This document shows positions 19,101-26,375 of a DNA stretch of 53,281 nucleotides, piece by piece (position 1 is the stretch's first letter; every line of letters begins with the position of its first letter). The notes under the pieces are model-generated. The model saw only the letters and a program-made list of their open reading frames with translations. It did not search any database and had not been told where the DNA came from. The translations under genes were made by a program, and so were the position numbers. Origin of the DNA: Bacteroidota bacterium (GTDB lineage Bacteria; Bacteroidota; Bacteroidia; CAIKAF01); contig JAEZEQ010000035.1 in NCBI GenBank assembly GCA_023432985.1, positions 1 through 53,281 of the forward strand. Reading direction: 5' to 3'.

Positions 19101-19978
19101 TCGACGGAAATTCCATGTCCCTCGATCCGCTCTTTAACGGAGCTGATTTGCATACTTGCTTGCAGGATTTAGACGGCGCAGCTATTCCTTTCCCGGGTGT
19201 TACCCACGACTTCGACGGAAACATGAGAAATAGTTCTAAACCCGATATCGGTGCCGATGAATTTATAGGCTCGGCAATCGGAATTATTGCAGAAGAAATG
19301 GTGGAAAAATGCGAAAATAATGCCACAAGTATAGGGGCAGCTTCTATGAATAATGTGACCTATTTGTGGTCTCCTACAAATGAAACTCAATCCCAAATCA
19401 ATGTTACCAATCCGGGTATTTATACCTTAACGGTGACTTCTGCTTGCGGCTCTTTTACGGATACTATTGAAGTGGTAAATTACCCTGCTGCTGTAGCCGA
19501 TTTCTCTTTGGCAAATAGCTATGGCCTCGCTGCATTGCTTACGAATACCAGCAGCAACGGCCTGTCTTATCATTGGGATTTTGGAGATGGAGCAACTTCT
19601 ACCGATATGAATCCACATCACCAATATACAACCGATGGGCAATATACCATTACCTTAACGGTGTACGGACTTTGTGATACGGTTACTACTACTCAGGTCT
19701 ACGACGCAGTCGCTCTGGATAATGAAGAAATTTTATTCCAGGAGTTGAGTTTGTATCCTAACCCAGCCACGGATGTATTGAATCTCCAAATTCCAAATGC
19801 AAATACCGAACTTTTCCAAATGGATATCCTAGATATCACCGGTAAGGTCTTATCTGTACACAAGAATGTATCGGGGTCTAATCATTCTGTTGACGTGCAT
19901 ATGCTTCAACCGGGCGTGTATCAGTTGAAAATTACTTCGAATAACGGATCGAAGACTCTTCCTTTCGTGAAAAAATAA
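16169..19978 (+). CDS. Giant T9SS cargo paralogue: one GEVED module, beta-helix, PKD, sorting domain
   Basis: A 1269-residue paralogue of the preceding protein in the same order: signal peptide (about 1-27, ends GFAQ), N-terminal beta domain, one Ig-like plus GEVED module (about 240-475), beta-helix-like region about 590-1037, PKD domain (YHWDFGDGATST) about 1108-1175 and a type A T9SS sorting domain (LYPNPATDVLNLQI, DITGKVL). It lacks one of the two Ig/GEVED modules of its neighbour, which accounts for the 229-residue difference. ATG 16169 begins three bases after the previous stop, and an alternative Met lies at residues 3 or 5. Cotranscription is likely. Role unknown: surface adhesin or matrix protein is the best guess. 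Confidence 0.88.
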   Translation: MRMKMKRIILNISIGLLSMTSFQIGFAQNSVIINTGTPGSPASHNAGPLYRSSASSSFDVSRYSYLFTASELAAAGLTNGDVIQSLGWRKANNATVSPGAEVRIYMKNSTQNAYANATELWANLLAGTTLVYDNTNFSLPSTMSPTFIPFVLNSPFTYTGDALEVLVEFDVMAIPGNPSSGALQWEWNTVPDRIYGRAQADFSAAMNTVSSTTNATTTLDDRRPLTEITYFNGTACAGMPNGGVLNVSNNLVCPTENVSFYVTGSSANLGLTYQWQSSTNGVVWNDIPGATLGSYSTTLSSALNFRRLTICSATNDTAFSSTEFVDVSPHFTCYCSSNATSNSYGDIITLSFSGITTPVSTVCQPYTDNTAITFTGIKNVPMPFSALIDVCSGSSTTIYHTKVYIDLNQNGSYDDAGEVVFYQTSNLGTTLNGNITIPSSALNGTTGMRVVTTTTVAATACGTYTYGETEDYLINIVPQPADEVALLSIDSPTITQCAFGNSIDITLKNHGLNTITSLEFDLILSGLPMNNIAWTGSIAPDSVLSISIPGIYTFNDGDSLHVTVKNPNGNPDNNFDNTKKIQHNIGLNGAYSVGYGVTDLQNKLIADLATAIQLAYSKGVCNDTVYFNLKDSVYNASQFQLIGDYLGYAPGRMIILQSESKDANNLSVNFAATGTANNFIVTLDATNGWGFKHITFNPTGTTYRKVFDIIGGTSNIWIDSCAFVSNQGETGTYSINSAAISVPSGSKSHNIKVHNSYFQDFSIGLRSYGASAEPLQGHELIGNTFRNMHSVVFYGYYLQNPLVLNNDIIMDTIPGGPTTQYTFYLSYVKGANFSGNSIQANQAQHTFYLSGNNSSSIEDFLISNNFIYNSLSASTGNVSALYSTSATNMGIKFVNNSLHFRSDNLTYATIYLTNGVGFTIYNNNIVSAGNLRIYNITNLGTIDDANYNNLYSLNTTGYIYVGGSNYASLSDWYNASGFDGNSMSLDPLFNGADLHTCLQDLDGAAIPFPGVTHDFDGNMRNSSKPDIGADEFIGSAIGIIAEEMVEKCENNATSIGAASMNNVTYLWSPTNETQSQINVTNPGIYTLTVTSACGSFTDTIEVVNYPAAVADFSLANSYGLAALLTNTSSNGLSYHWDFGDGATSTDMNPHHQYTTDGQYTITLTVYGLCDTVTTTQVYDAVALDNEEILFQELSLYPNPATDVLNLQIPNANTELFQMDILDITGKVLSVHKNVSGSNHSVDVHMLQPGVYQLKITSNNGSKTLPFVKK
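18521..18591 (+). repeat. Near-identical DNA segment shared with the paralogue (copy 2)
   Basis: Partner of 14717-14787 (69 of 71 bases the same by eye). It lies in the beta-helix region of the second paralogue. Confidence 0.7.
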
Positions 19979-19993
19979 GCCTCATTTAGGCAT

Positions 19994-20033
19994 AAAAAAA
20001 CGGATGTCGCTTTGTGTGACATCCGTTTTTTTT
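19994..20033. terminator. Bidirectional Rho-independent terminator
   Basis: ACGGATGTCGC pairs with GTGACATCCGT (one G-U pair) around the loop TTTGT, with A and T runs on either side. It sits between convergent genes (stops at 19978 and 20043) and can serve both. Confidence 0.9.
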
Positions 20034-20042
20034 ATGTTTTTT

Positions 20043-20603
20043 TTAAAGACTGATTTCCCATAAACTCAATCCGCATATACCATCTACTTTCTGGTCGTGC
20101 TTCTCGTGCGGTACCTGAAATACAACCTGAAAGGGATAAGCTATGCCAATTTTAGCAACCTTCTTATGCATGGCCAGAAACTGATCGTAATAACCGGCTC
20201 CATATCCCAATCTATAGCCGCTTAAATCAAAAGCCAAACCGGGAACCAAAATCAAATGGTAAGGCCCGGTGTATATCTGTGCTTTTTCCGGATGTAAGGT
20301 GCCGAATTTCCCCTTTTCTAATGCATTTGTAGATTGCAATATGCGATGCTCCAGCTCCCTCTTTTCTAATGTTTTTGGCGCAATAAGTACGCGTTTTTCT
20401 TTGAGCCATTTCTCATATAAAGGCAGCAAATTGCATTCTCCGGCAAGGGGTATAAATACATGTATATAGCGGCAGTCATGCTCCGCTACGTATAAATCCA
20501 ATGCCTTTGCTATGGCCTTGTCGGCTTCTTTTTTTTCTTGTTCTGTTAATGCCAAACGCAGGCGCTTCATTTCCCCGCGCAATTGATCCTTTTCTGTTTG
20601 CAT
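20043..20603 (-). CDS. 5-formyltetrahydrofolate cyclo-ligase
   Basis: A 186-residue cytoplasmic enzyme converting 5-formyl-THF to 5,10-methenyl-THF with ATP. Family landmarks: the N-terminal basic helix KDQLRGEMKRLR with the folate/ATP contact region, the IHVFIPLAGECN strand, and the hallmark glycine-rich segment GYRLGYGAGYYDQFL followed by KIGIAYPFQ. Length fits the family (about 180-200). It begins six bases after the stop of the tryptophan dioxygenase gene on the same strand, so it is the last gene of a three-gene operon with the Rrf2 regulator. A metabolic link could be the formate/one-carbon unit released by the kynurenine pathway; that is inference. Confidence 0.9.
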   Translation of the reverse strand: MQTEKDQLRGEMKRLRLALTEQEKKEADKAIAKALDLYVAEHDCRYIHVFIPLAGECNLLPLYEKWLKEKRVLIAPKTLEKRELEHRILQSTNALEKGKFGTLHPEKAQIYTGPYHLILVPGLAFDLSGYRLGYGAGYYDQFLAMHKKVAKIGIAYPFQVVFQVPHEKHDQKVDGICGLSLWEISL

Positions 20604-20609
20604 GCGGTT

Positions 20610-21512
20610 TTATTTCTCTTCTCCCCAATGGGTCTTCTCGATTTCTGTCCACAAGGAAGGAAAGAACTTACGCTGTTGCGACTGAGGATGTAGATATTTT
20701 TTCCATTCACTGCCGCCCGTTGCCTCCTTGGTCTCACCTTTGGAATCTAAATAATGGCGGGCCGTACCCAAATGCGTCATAGGCCATGCGATATTGTATT
20801 GATAATCGAATTCACGCAATTTCTCTTTCAATTCTTCCGATAGATTTCCCATTTTCAATACCTTTTCTTCTAAGGTAGAACCTTTTATTTTGTTTGCAAG
20901 TCGCACAAAATCTTCCATGTATTTGTCCTCAAATTGCCTTAATGTCAGCGATTTTTTCCCATTTTCTTTGTTTGTGCCCGCTGCTTTCCAATAGATATGT
21001 TCGAAATAATCTTCCGGTTTGCCCGCATTTGCAATGAGTTCTTTTTTATCGCCATGCACTAAGTTTTCTAAACGGGTGGCATAGATTTCCAGATATCTGA
21101 ATTGCGCACTCTGAAAGCCACTCGCCGGTGCCAGTGTATGTCGGAACGTATTGTAATCGTCATAATTCATACCCGATTTCATAACCGAAAATGAGGTAAT
21201 CAGCATGGAGGTATAGCGCGTTAGACGTGTCAGTTTTTCTATCCAAACTTCCTCGGATAAATCTTCCAGGCAAAGTTGCTTTATTTCGTGTATCATCATT
21301 TTTAATACCAATTCGGTCACTTGATGATACATGATGAAAATTTCTTCGTCCTTGAAATGCGTACGCGGTTTTTGTAAAGACAATAAGGTGTCTACTTCTA
21401 TATAATCCCAATAATTAATGGGCTTGGCCTGCAATAAGCCTTTCAGATAGATTTCCTGATTTTCGCCTAAGGCGGCATATTTTTCTTCTATTTTTTTATA
21501 CAATTCATTCAT
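20610..21512 (-). CDS. kynA: Tryptophan 2,3-dioxygenase
   Basis: A 300-residue heme enzyme opening the indole ring of tryptophan to N-formylkynurenine, the first step of the kynurenine pathway. Visible landmarks: MYHQVTELVLKMMIHEI with the distal His (His63), SGFQSAQFRYLE (131-142), and the C-terminal THLGTARHYL with the probable proximal heme ligand His247, followed by EATGGSEWKKYL. Spacing to the upstream Rrf2 gene is eight bases and to the downstream cyclo-ligase six bases. No other kynurenine-pathway gene is in the window. The length is close to other bacterial enzymes. Cytoplasmic. Confidence 0.92.
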   Translation of the reverse strand: MNELYKKIEEKYAALGENQEIYLKGLLQAKPINYWDYIEVDTLLSLQKPRTHFKDEEIFIMYHQVTELVLKMMIHEIKQLCLEDLSEEVWIEKLTRLTRYTSMLITSFSVMKSGMNYDDYNTFRHTLAPASGFQSAQFRYLEIYATRLENLVHGDKKELIANAGKPEDYFEHIYWKAAGTNKENGKKSLTLRQFEDKYMEDFVRLANKIKGSTLEEKVLKMGNLSEELKEKLREFDYQYNIAWPMTHLGTARHYLDSKGETKEATGGSEWKKYLHPQSQQRKFFPSLWTEIEKTHWGEEK

Positions 21513-21520
21513 GGTTTTGC

Positions 21521-21952
21521 TTATTTTAAGTTTAATGCATGTTTATTTTTATTCTGCACTATATCCAAAAGCGAAGTGCACTCCAAATCTTGTTTTAATT
21601 GTGTACGCAATGCCGAAAATGTGTCGTGCATGGGACAAGGATTTTTGGCATCGCAACTTTCTAATCCCAATCCGCATTGGTTAAACATAGCCGATCCGTC
21701 TATGGCCAGCACTATGTCTTTTATGCTGATTTTAGCCAATTGATTGGAATCTACATAAAACCCACCTTTGGGCCCGGTTTGAGAGTGTACAATATTATGC
21801 TGAACCAACTTGGTCAGTATTTTTGAAGTATAGGCCTTAGGCGATTTTATAGCCTCTGATATAGCCGGAATTTTTACAGTCTGATGCACCTCACTTTGTG
21901 TAGCTAAAAATAGAACAGCTCTAATTCCGTGTTCGCACGCTTTTGAAAACAT
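21521..21952 (-). CDS. Rrf2 family transcriptional regulator with Cys3-His iron-sulfur motif
   Basis: A 143-residue winged-helix regulator of the Rrf2 family (IscR/NsrR relatives). The DNA-binding half covers about 1-65 (YTSKILTKLVQHNIV, GPKGGFYV wing). The sensor loop has Cys93, Cys100, Cys106 and His109, spaced Cys-x6-Cys-x5-Cys-x2-His, which is very close to the IscR Cys3-His cluster ligation. The protein therefore probably binds a [2Fe-2S] or [4Fe-4S] cluster and senses redox state, iron or nitric oxide. It is the first gene of the operon with tryptophan dioxygenase and the folate cyclo-ligase, and autoregulation through the promoter just upstream is likely. Which signal it reads cannot be told from sequence. 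Confidence 0.9.
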   Translation of the reverse strand: MFSKACEHGIRAVLFLATQSEVHQTVKIPAISEAIKSPKAYTSKILTKLVQHNIVHSQTGPKGGFYVDSNQLAKISIKDIVLAIDGSAMFNQCGLGLESCDAKNPCPMHDTFSALRTQLKQDLECTSLLDIVQNKNKHALNLK

Positions 21953-21970
21953 AATTCAGTGTATTGGGGT

Positions 21971-21978
21971 CAAATATA
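21971..21978 (-). promoter_or_regulatory. Candidate -7 element (TATATTTG, minus strand)
   Basis: CAAATATA on the plus strand reads TATATTTG on the minus strand, 18 bases before the Rrf2 start codon. It would drive the Rrf2/kynA/cyclo-ligase operon. The Rrf2 binding site may overlap. Confidence 0.55.
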
Positions 21979-22023
21979 TAAATTGTATGCAAATTAAGAC
22001 TTTTTTGTCGCAGATTGAAAGGT

Positions 22024-23487
22024 TTAGGCTAAAATAGATCGGACTTCGTTCATGGCATCTTCATTTTCGGCCAATACAATCAGCGTATCGTTGTCTTCTA
22101 TTTCGGTAGATCCATTGGGGGTTATGAAGGTATCCCCTCTTTTTATCATGGCTATTATGGCTGCGTTGGGGAATTTTAATTCCAATATTTTCTTACCGTT
22201 GAGTTGAAGTTCCGGTATTAATACGAATTCCTGCATCAGGGTTTTAGGCAATTCTTGCATTAAGGCTTCGGTTGGATTTAATTCCTTAGTTTCTTCTTTG
22301 GTCGACACGCCCAACCATTTGGCTATAATGCCCAGGGTGGTTCCCTGAATAAGTACCGATGTGAGAGAAATGAAAAATACAATATTGAATATCATACCGG
22401 CTTTTTCTACGCCTGCAATCAAGGGATAGGTGGCAAATACGATAGGAACCGCTCCCCTTAATCCAACCCAGGATATATAGAGTCGAGCATTCATAGGCAT
22501 TTTAAACGGAATGAGTGCAAGCAATACGCTAACAGGGCGCGCAATGATAATTAAGAATAATGAAATGAGTAGGCCTACTCCGATAACGGGAATAATTTCG
22601 GATGGATTGACCAATAATCCCAATGTCACAAATAATACAATCTGCATCAACCAGGCCAAACCATCGAACATTTTTAGTATAGATTTTTTGTGTATGATTT
22701 CCTGATTTCCTATAAATACACCCGCTATATAAATGGCCAAAAATCCGTTTCCTCCAATGAAATCGGTGCCCGAAAATATGATGAACATTAGAGCTATTAC
22801 AAGTATGGGATAAAGTCCCTCGAAATCTAAACGTATGCGGTTTATGATATATTTACTGCCTATGCCGAATACTATACCCGACAAAGCCCCAATGAGCATT
22901 TGCTGGAAGAATAGAGGAACTAAGGACCAAATGGATTCGTTTTGAATTTGCACCAATTGAATCATCGCAATGGTCAATACATAGGCCATAGGGTCGTTAC
23001 TTCCGCTTTCTAATTCGAGGGTCGGACGAAGATTGTGTTTTAAACCCAAACTCTTGGAACGCAATATGGAGAATACGGCTGCGGCATCTGTTGATGAAAC
23101 AATGGAGCCCAATAATAAACTTTCGTATATGGTGAAGCTGCCCTGAAATACATAATACACAAAAAGGCCTAATAATATAGCGGTGAGAAATACCCCAAGG
23201 GTAGAGAGGGTTAAGCCGACTTTCAATATAGGTTTTACGGATGAGAAATTGGTTTCTAATCCACCATTGAAGAGGATAAAATTCAGAGCAACTATACCTA
23301 TAAATTGGGCAATTTTCGGATTGTCGAAATGAATCTGAGCTATACCATCGGTACCGGCTAACATGCCCACTCCAAGAAATAATATTAAGGTAGGTACGCC
23401 AAATTTATAGGAAGTCTTACCTACCAGTATGCTGATTAATAATAAAATAGACCCAATTAATAAAATATTTTCTATGGTTATATTCAT
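22024..23487 (-). CDS. nhaP2: Potassium/proton antiporter, NhaP2/CvrA type
   Basis: A 487-residue inner-membrane cation/proton antiporter of the CPA1 group. About 12 hydrophobic segments cover 1-395, with the conserved GIVALNFILFNGGLETNF, SSTDAAAVFSIL (the Asp pair region) and ELESGSNDPMAYVL motifs. A cytosolic RCK_C/TrkA-C domain follows at about 410-487 (ELQLNGKKILELKFPNAA, DTLIVLAENED). It is shorter than E. coli CvrA (about 578) because the C-terminal part after RCK_C is missing. The role is potassium efflux in exchange for protons, for pH or osmotic balance. It starts 18 bases after the upstream glycosidase-like gene, so cotranscription is possible. Confidence 0.9.
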   Translation of the reverse strand: MNITIENILLIGSILLLISILVGKTSYKFGVPTLILFLGVGMLAGTDGIAQIHFDNPKIAQFIGIVALNFILFNGGLETNFSSVKPILKVGLTLSTLGVFLTAILLGLFVYYVFQGSFTIYESLLLGSIVSSTDAAAVFSILRSKSLGLKHNLRPTLELESGSNDPMAYVLTIAMIQLVQIQNESIWSLVPLFFQQMLIGALSGIVFGIGSKYIINRIRLDFEGLYPILVIALMFIIFSGTDFIGGNGFLAIYIAGVFIGNQEIIHKKSILKMFDGLAWLMQIVLFVTLGLLVNPSEIIPVIGVGLLISLFLIIIARPVSVLLALIPFKMPMNARLYISWVGLRGAVPIVFATYPLIAGVEKAGMIFNIVFFISLTSVLIQGTTLGIIAKWLGVSTKEETKELNPTEALMQELPKTLMQEFVLIPELQLNGKKILELKFPNAAIIAMIKRGDTFITPNGSTEIEDNDTLIVLAENEDAMNEVRSILA

Positions 23488-23505
23488 GCTTTCTTTGTTA
23501 TAAAC

Positions 23506-25509
23506 TTAATCTGTAATTCCAATGGTTTTGCCTATGCTCCATATATTTTTGAATAGGAAATCATAACGGTTTTTTCTTGCTTGTTTTTCTTCTCTTTCCC
23601 AAAAATGCAGTTCATGAACGGGATATAAATAGCCGAATGCGTAGCAGGTTTTATTTTTGTTTTTTAATACAATGTCTTCGAGTGGATAACGGTAGTTTTG
23701 TTCGCGCAATTTCACAATCTCCATGGCCTGCTTTCTAACCTGGGCTGCACTGTCTAATGCTTGTTCTTTGCTTTTGTCTTTATAGCGCTGTTTGTATAAA
23801 TATTGCAGGGTATAATATTTATGTTTGGCTCTTAAATAGGTGATGTTGAGTCCGTCCGCCAATTCTTGTTCGACCTTACTGTAAGCTCTGTTTTCTATGT
23901 GTTGCGCTGCCAATTCCAGCAAGTTTTTTTCATATTTCTGCTGCATGAAATCCCATTCCGAACTTTCGGCTTTATTGCGTAAATAGGCATAAGTGTATTC
24001 GGGACGAGGGTGAAATTCTATACTCATATCACCCGGCAATTCATCCGTCACCGTTTGTGCAACCAATACTCGTATCAATTCGCCCTCTTTTATTTTTTCT
24101 ACTTGCAATCGATAGGCTGTATCTAGGGCCATTTTCAAATAAGAATCCCGTATGAGCTTTTGTACGTATTGCAAAGGCTTTTTTTCTTCTTTTACCCCAT
24201 TTATTTTCTTATTCCAACTCCATTGCGCAATGCTGTAGTCGACCAATCCATAGCCCCATTCCCATCCCGAACTAAAGGTAATATGTCCGGGTATTTCGAG
24301 CGAATCGCATAATAGAATATCGTCTAACCTGGCCTGAAAATAGGGAAGTAGCAACATGGGAACCGAATTGTCGAAGGTTACCCAATAGGCCGATTCAGGA
24401 AAATACCAGGTTTCTCTTCTCTCTTTTTCTTCGATTAGTATATCGAGCATATGTTGCAAATTCTCGTTTCTATATACGGGCGCTTTTTCATCACGAAGTC
24501 CGTAAAACATTACGGTATGTACCATTAAACCCTGATCCGGATTCAGCATACTGCCTGTGTTTTTTACCTCTCCTGCCGAAATCATATGATCGGGTTTCAC
24601 AACATGATTGCGGCTCATAAGTTGTATGCCTTTGGCTTTTAATGCATCGGTCAATTGTTGCAATAATGCCCTTTTTTGTTTTTGATTGCCTGAGCTGAAT
24701 TCGGTCGCCGATAATTCAACATTCCACAAATCGAACCCACATTCCCCCAATATCTCTACATTCCTCTGCAGTTGCTTGGATGCCTTTTCGAAGGAAAATG
24801 GCGGCTTTTCGTACAACTGAAAGGCCTTTTGCTGAAGCATATTCAACGATAAATCTATACCGCAACGAATGCCGCGCATATGGGCATAGTCTGTGATTTG
24901 TCGGGCATGATTTATCCAAAGATCCAGTTGAATCGATTCCAATAGGTTGAATTCGAAATAATTCTGTCCGTTTCGGGCCAGCCAATCTATATATTCCTTC
25001 ACATTGCTAAGGGCATTGGGACGAGTCGGGTCCAGTAAGTCTTCCGTTAACTCAATAGGATGCATGGTATGCAAATGAAAGGCTCTATGCCGGAATGCAG
25101 GCTCTGCTTCAAAAAGCGAAATACTATCCAATTTCTTTTCGAAATCATCGGGAATAAACAGTTCGCGCGGATGATAAAAACCAAAGCCTAAAATATTTTC
25201 CAAAAATCCATATATGGCATCCGACAAGGTTTTCTCATCCCCGCCTTGTATATGCCACTGGTTCAACTTCTTTCCGCAACGATAGCCCCGGGCTAAAGCC
25301 GGAATTAATTCTAATTGTATTTGGATTGCCAAGGCATTATCCCTTTTTGAATCGAGCAAAAGTGCCAAATTTTCGGCATCGTTAATGCTTTTTTGCAATA
25401 GGGTAGAGGAGGCGAATTGACTTTTGTTTTGAAAACGAATTTCAACAGCCGCATACGGTTTTTGAGAAATAGACAGTAAGAGTAAAAACAGGCATATGGG
25501 CGTCCTCAT
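23506..25509 (-). CDS. Secreted glycosidase-like protein of unknown specificity
   Basis: A 667-residue exported protein. The frame is open 29 codons further, but the signal peptide (MRTPICLFLLLLSISQKPYA) begins at the Met read from 25509, so that start is preferred. An N-terminal alpha/beta domain with the pattern WHIQGGDEKTLSDAIYGFLENILGFGFYHP resembles the domain preceding the barrel in GH20/GH67-type enzymes. A barrel-like region follows (AFRHRAFHLHTMHPIE, YIDWLARNGQNYFEFNLL, GFDLWNVELSATEF), then a helical C-terminal half. I cannot identify the catalytic pair or a named family. Glycan hydrolysis is a weak inference. No SusC/D genes adjoin. Confidence 0.5.
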   Translation of the reverse strand: MRTPICLFLLLLSISQKPYAAVEIRFQNKSQFASSTLLQKSINDAENLALLLDSKRDNALAIQIQLELIPALARGYRCGKKLNQWHIQGGDEKTLSDAIYGFLENILGFGFYHPRELFIPDDFEKKLDSISLFEAEPAFRHRAFHLHTMHPIELTEDLLDPTRPNALSNVKEYIDWLARNGQNYFEFNLLESIQLDLWINHARQITDYAHMRGIRCGIDLSLNMLQQKAFQLYEKPPFSFEKASKQLQRNVEILGECGFDLWNVELSATEFSSGNQKQKRALLQQLTDALKAKGIQLMSRNHVVKPDHMISAGEVKNTGSMLNPDQGLMVHTVMFYGLRDEKAPVYRNENLQHMLDILIEEKERRETWYFPESAYWVTFDNSVPMLLLPYFQARLDDILLCDSLEIPGHITFSSGWEWGYGLVDYSIAQWSWNKKINGVKEEKKPLQYVQKLIRDSYLKMALDTAYRLQVEKIKEGELIRVLVAQTVTDELPGDMSIEFHPRPEYTYAYLRNKAESSEWDFMQQKYEKNLLELAAQHIENRAYSKVEQELADGLNITYLRAKHKYYTLQYLYKQRYKDKSKEQALDSAAQVRKQAMEIVKLREQNYRYPLEDIVLKNKNKTCYAFGYLYPVHELHFWEREEKQARKNRYDFLFKNIWSIGKTIGITD

Positions 25510-25640
25510 GTCGTTTTGTTGAAAGCGCAAGATACGTATATTCTCCTTTTTTACCAAGTAGCCATCTCTTTGCCTCTTTTTTGGCGTGGATTGCAATTGC
25601 GTTGATTTTATTGTTTAAATTGTAGGCTAAAATTCGAATT

Positions 25641-25928
25641 ATGCAAAACTGGATTCATAAAGAAGATATCTCTAAGGGAGGCTTTACTCTGTTGGAAGGA
25701 ACGGAGGAAGCCGGGATTATTACCTATTCAAAAGCCGGACGTAAGACGCTGATTATTGATCATACCGAAGTGTATGAAAATTTTTCGGGTAAAGGCTTGG
25801 GACGGAAATTGGTGGATAAGGTCGTACATTATGCGCGGGAAAATAATTTAAAAATTATCCCCCTCTGTCCCTATGCCAAAAAAGTTTTTGAAAAAGAGGC
25901 CGATTTTATGGATGTTTGGGATAAATAA
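25641..25928 (+). CDS. Small GNAT-family N-acetyltransferase (YjdJ/NATD1-like)
   Basis: A 95-residue protein consisting almost only of the acetyl-CoA binding core: strand IITYSKAGRKTLIIDHTEVYE, then the pyrophosphate-binding loop GKGLGRKLVDKVVHYAREN and the typical ending LKIIPLCPYAKKVFEK. This is the minimal acetyltransferase family (Acetyltransf_CG, NATD1/YjdJ). The acceptor is unknown. It is divergent from the glycosidase-like gene at 25509 and followed 62 bases later by the YegP-like gene on the same strand. Confidence 0.88.
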   Translation: MQNWIHKEDISKGGFTLLEGTEEAGIITYSKAGRKTLIIDHTEVYENFSGKGLGRKLVDKVVHYARENNLKIIPLCPYAKKVFEKEADFMDVWDK

Positions 25929-25965
25929 ATTTGATATTTAATTTGTCGGTTTTACCCTAAAATGC

Positions 25966-25973
25966 TAACTTTA
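25966..25973 (+). promoter_or_regulatory. Weak -7 element (TAACTTTA)
   Basis: Seven of eight bases relative to TAnnTTTG, 17 bases before the ATG at 25991. A candidate promoter for the YegP-like gene. Confidence 0.3.
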
Positions 25974-25990
25974 GAAAAATTATATCACTT

Positions 25991-26323
25991 ATGGGAAAAT
26001 TTGTAATTACAAAAAGAACAAACGGCGAATTTCAGTTTTCGTTGAAAGCCGGAAACGGACAAACTATACTCGCTAGCGAAGGCTATACTGCTAAATCGGG
26101 TTGCATTAATGGGATTGAATCGGTAAAGAAAAATGCTGCCGACGATTCAAAATTTGACCGTAAACTGTCTAAAAATGGGAAATTTTATTTCAATCTTTTA
26201 GCCGGAAACGGACAAATTATTGGAAACAGCGAAATGTATGAAAGCGAAGCCTCCCGGGAAAAAGGCATCGAATCGGTGAAGAAAAATGCCGTGGATGCTA
26301 CTATTGATGACCAAACGGTCTAA
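25991..26323 (+). CDS. yegP: YegP family protein (two DUF1508 repeats)
   Basis: A 110-residue cytoplasmic protein made of two copies of the DUF1508 unit: residues about 1-50 (GKFVITKRTNGEFQFSLKAGNGQ, then GCINGIESVKKNA) and about 52-103 (SKNGKFYFNLLAGNGQ, then REKGIESVKKNA). Length and repeat layout match E. coli YegP. No biochemical function is established for the family. It is probably expressed independently, and the hairpin at 26348 is a plausible terminator. Confidence 0.92.
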   Translation: MGKFVITKRTNGEFQFSLKAGNGQTILASEGYTAKSGCINGIESVKKNAADDSKFDRKLSKNGKFYFNLLAGNGQIIGNSEMYESEASREKGIESVKKNAVDATIDDQTV

Positions 26324-26347
26324 GCTTTTTAAGTATTTTTTTTTGTA

Positions 26348-26375
26348 TTAGGTGTGATTATTTTATCACACCTAA
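26348..26375 (+). terminator. Hairpin overlapping the end of kbl, probable yegP terminator
   Basis: TTAGGTGTGAT (26348-26358) pairs perfectly with ATCACACCTAA (26365-26375), followed by TTCTTTT on the plus strand. The hairpin DNA includes the last codons and stop of the convergent kbl gene. On the minus strand it is followed by an A run, so it fits termination of the plus strand better. Confidence 0.65.

Noticed and set aside
16169..19978. Possibility that the two giant genes are one gene split by a stop
   Set aside because: The first ends in a complete T9SS sorting domain and the second starts with its own signal peptide, so they are separate paralogues.
25510..25596. Extra 29 codons in front of the glycosidase-like frame
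   Set aside because: The basic extension precedes a clear signal peptide that begins at the Met at 25509.
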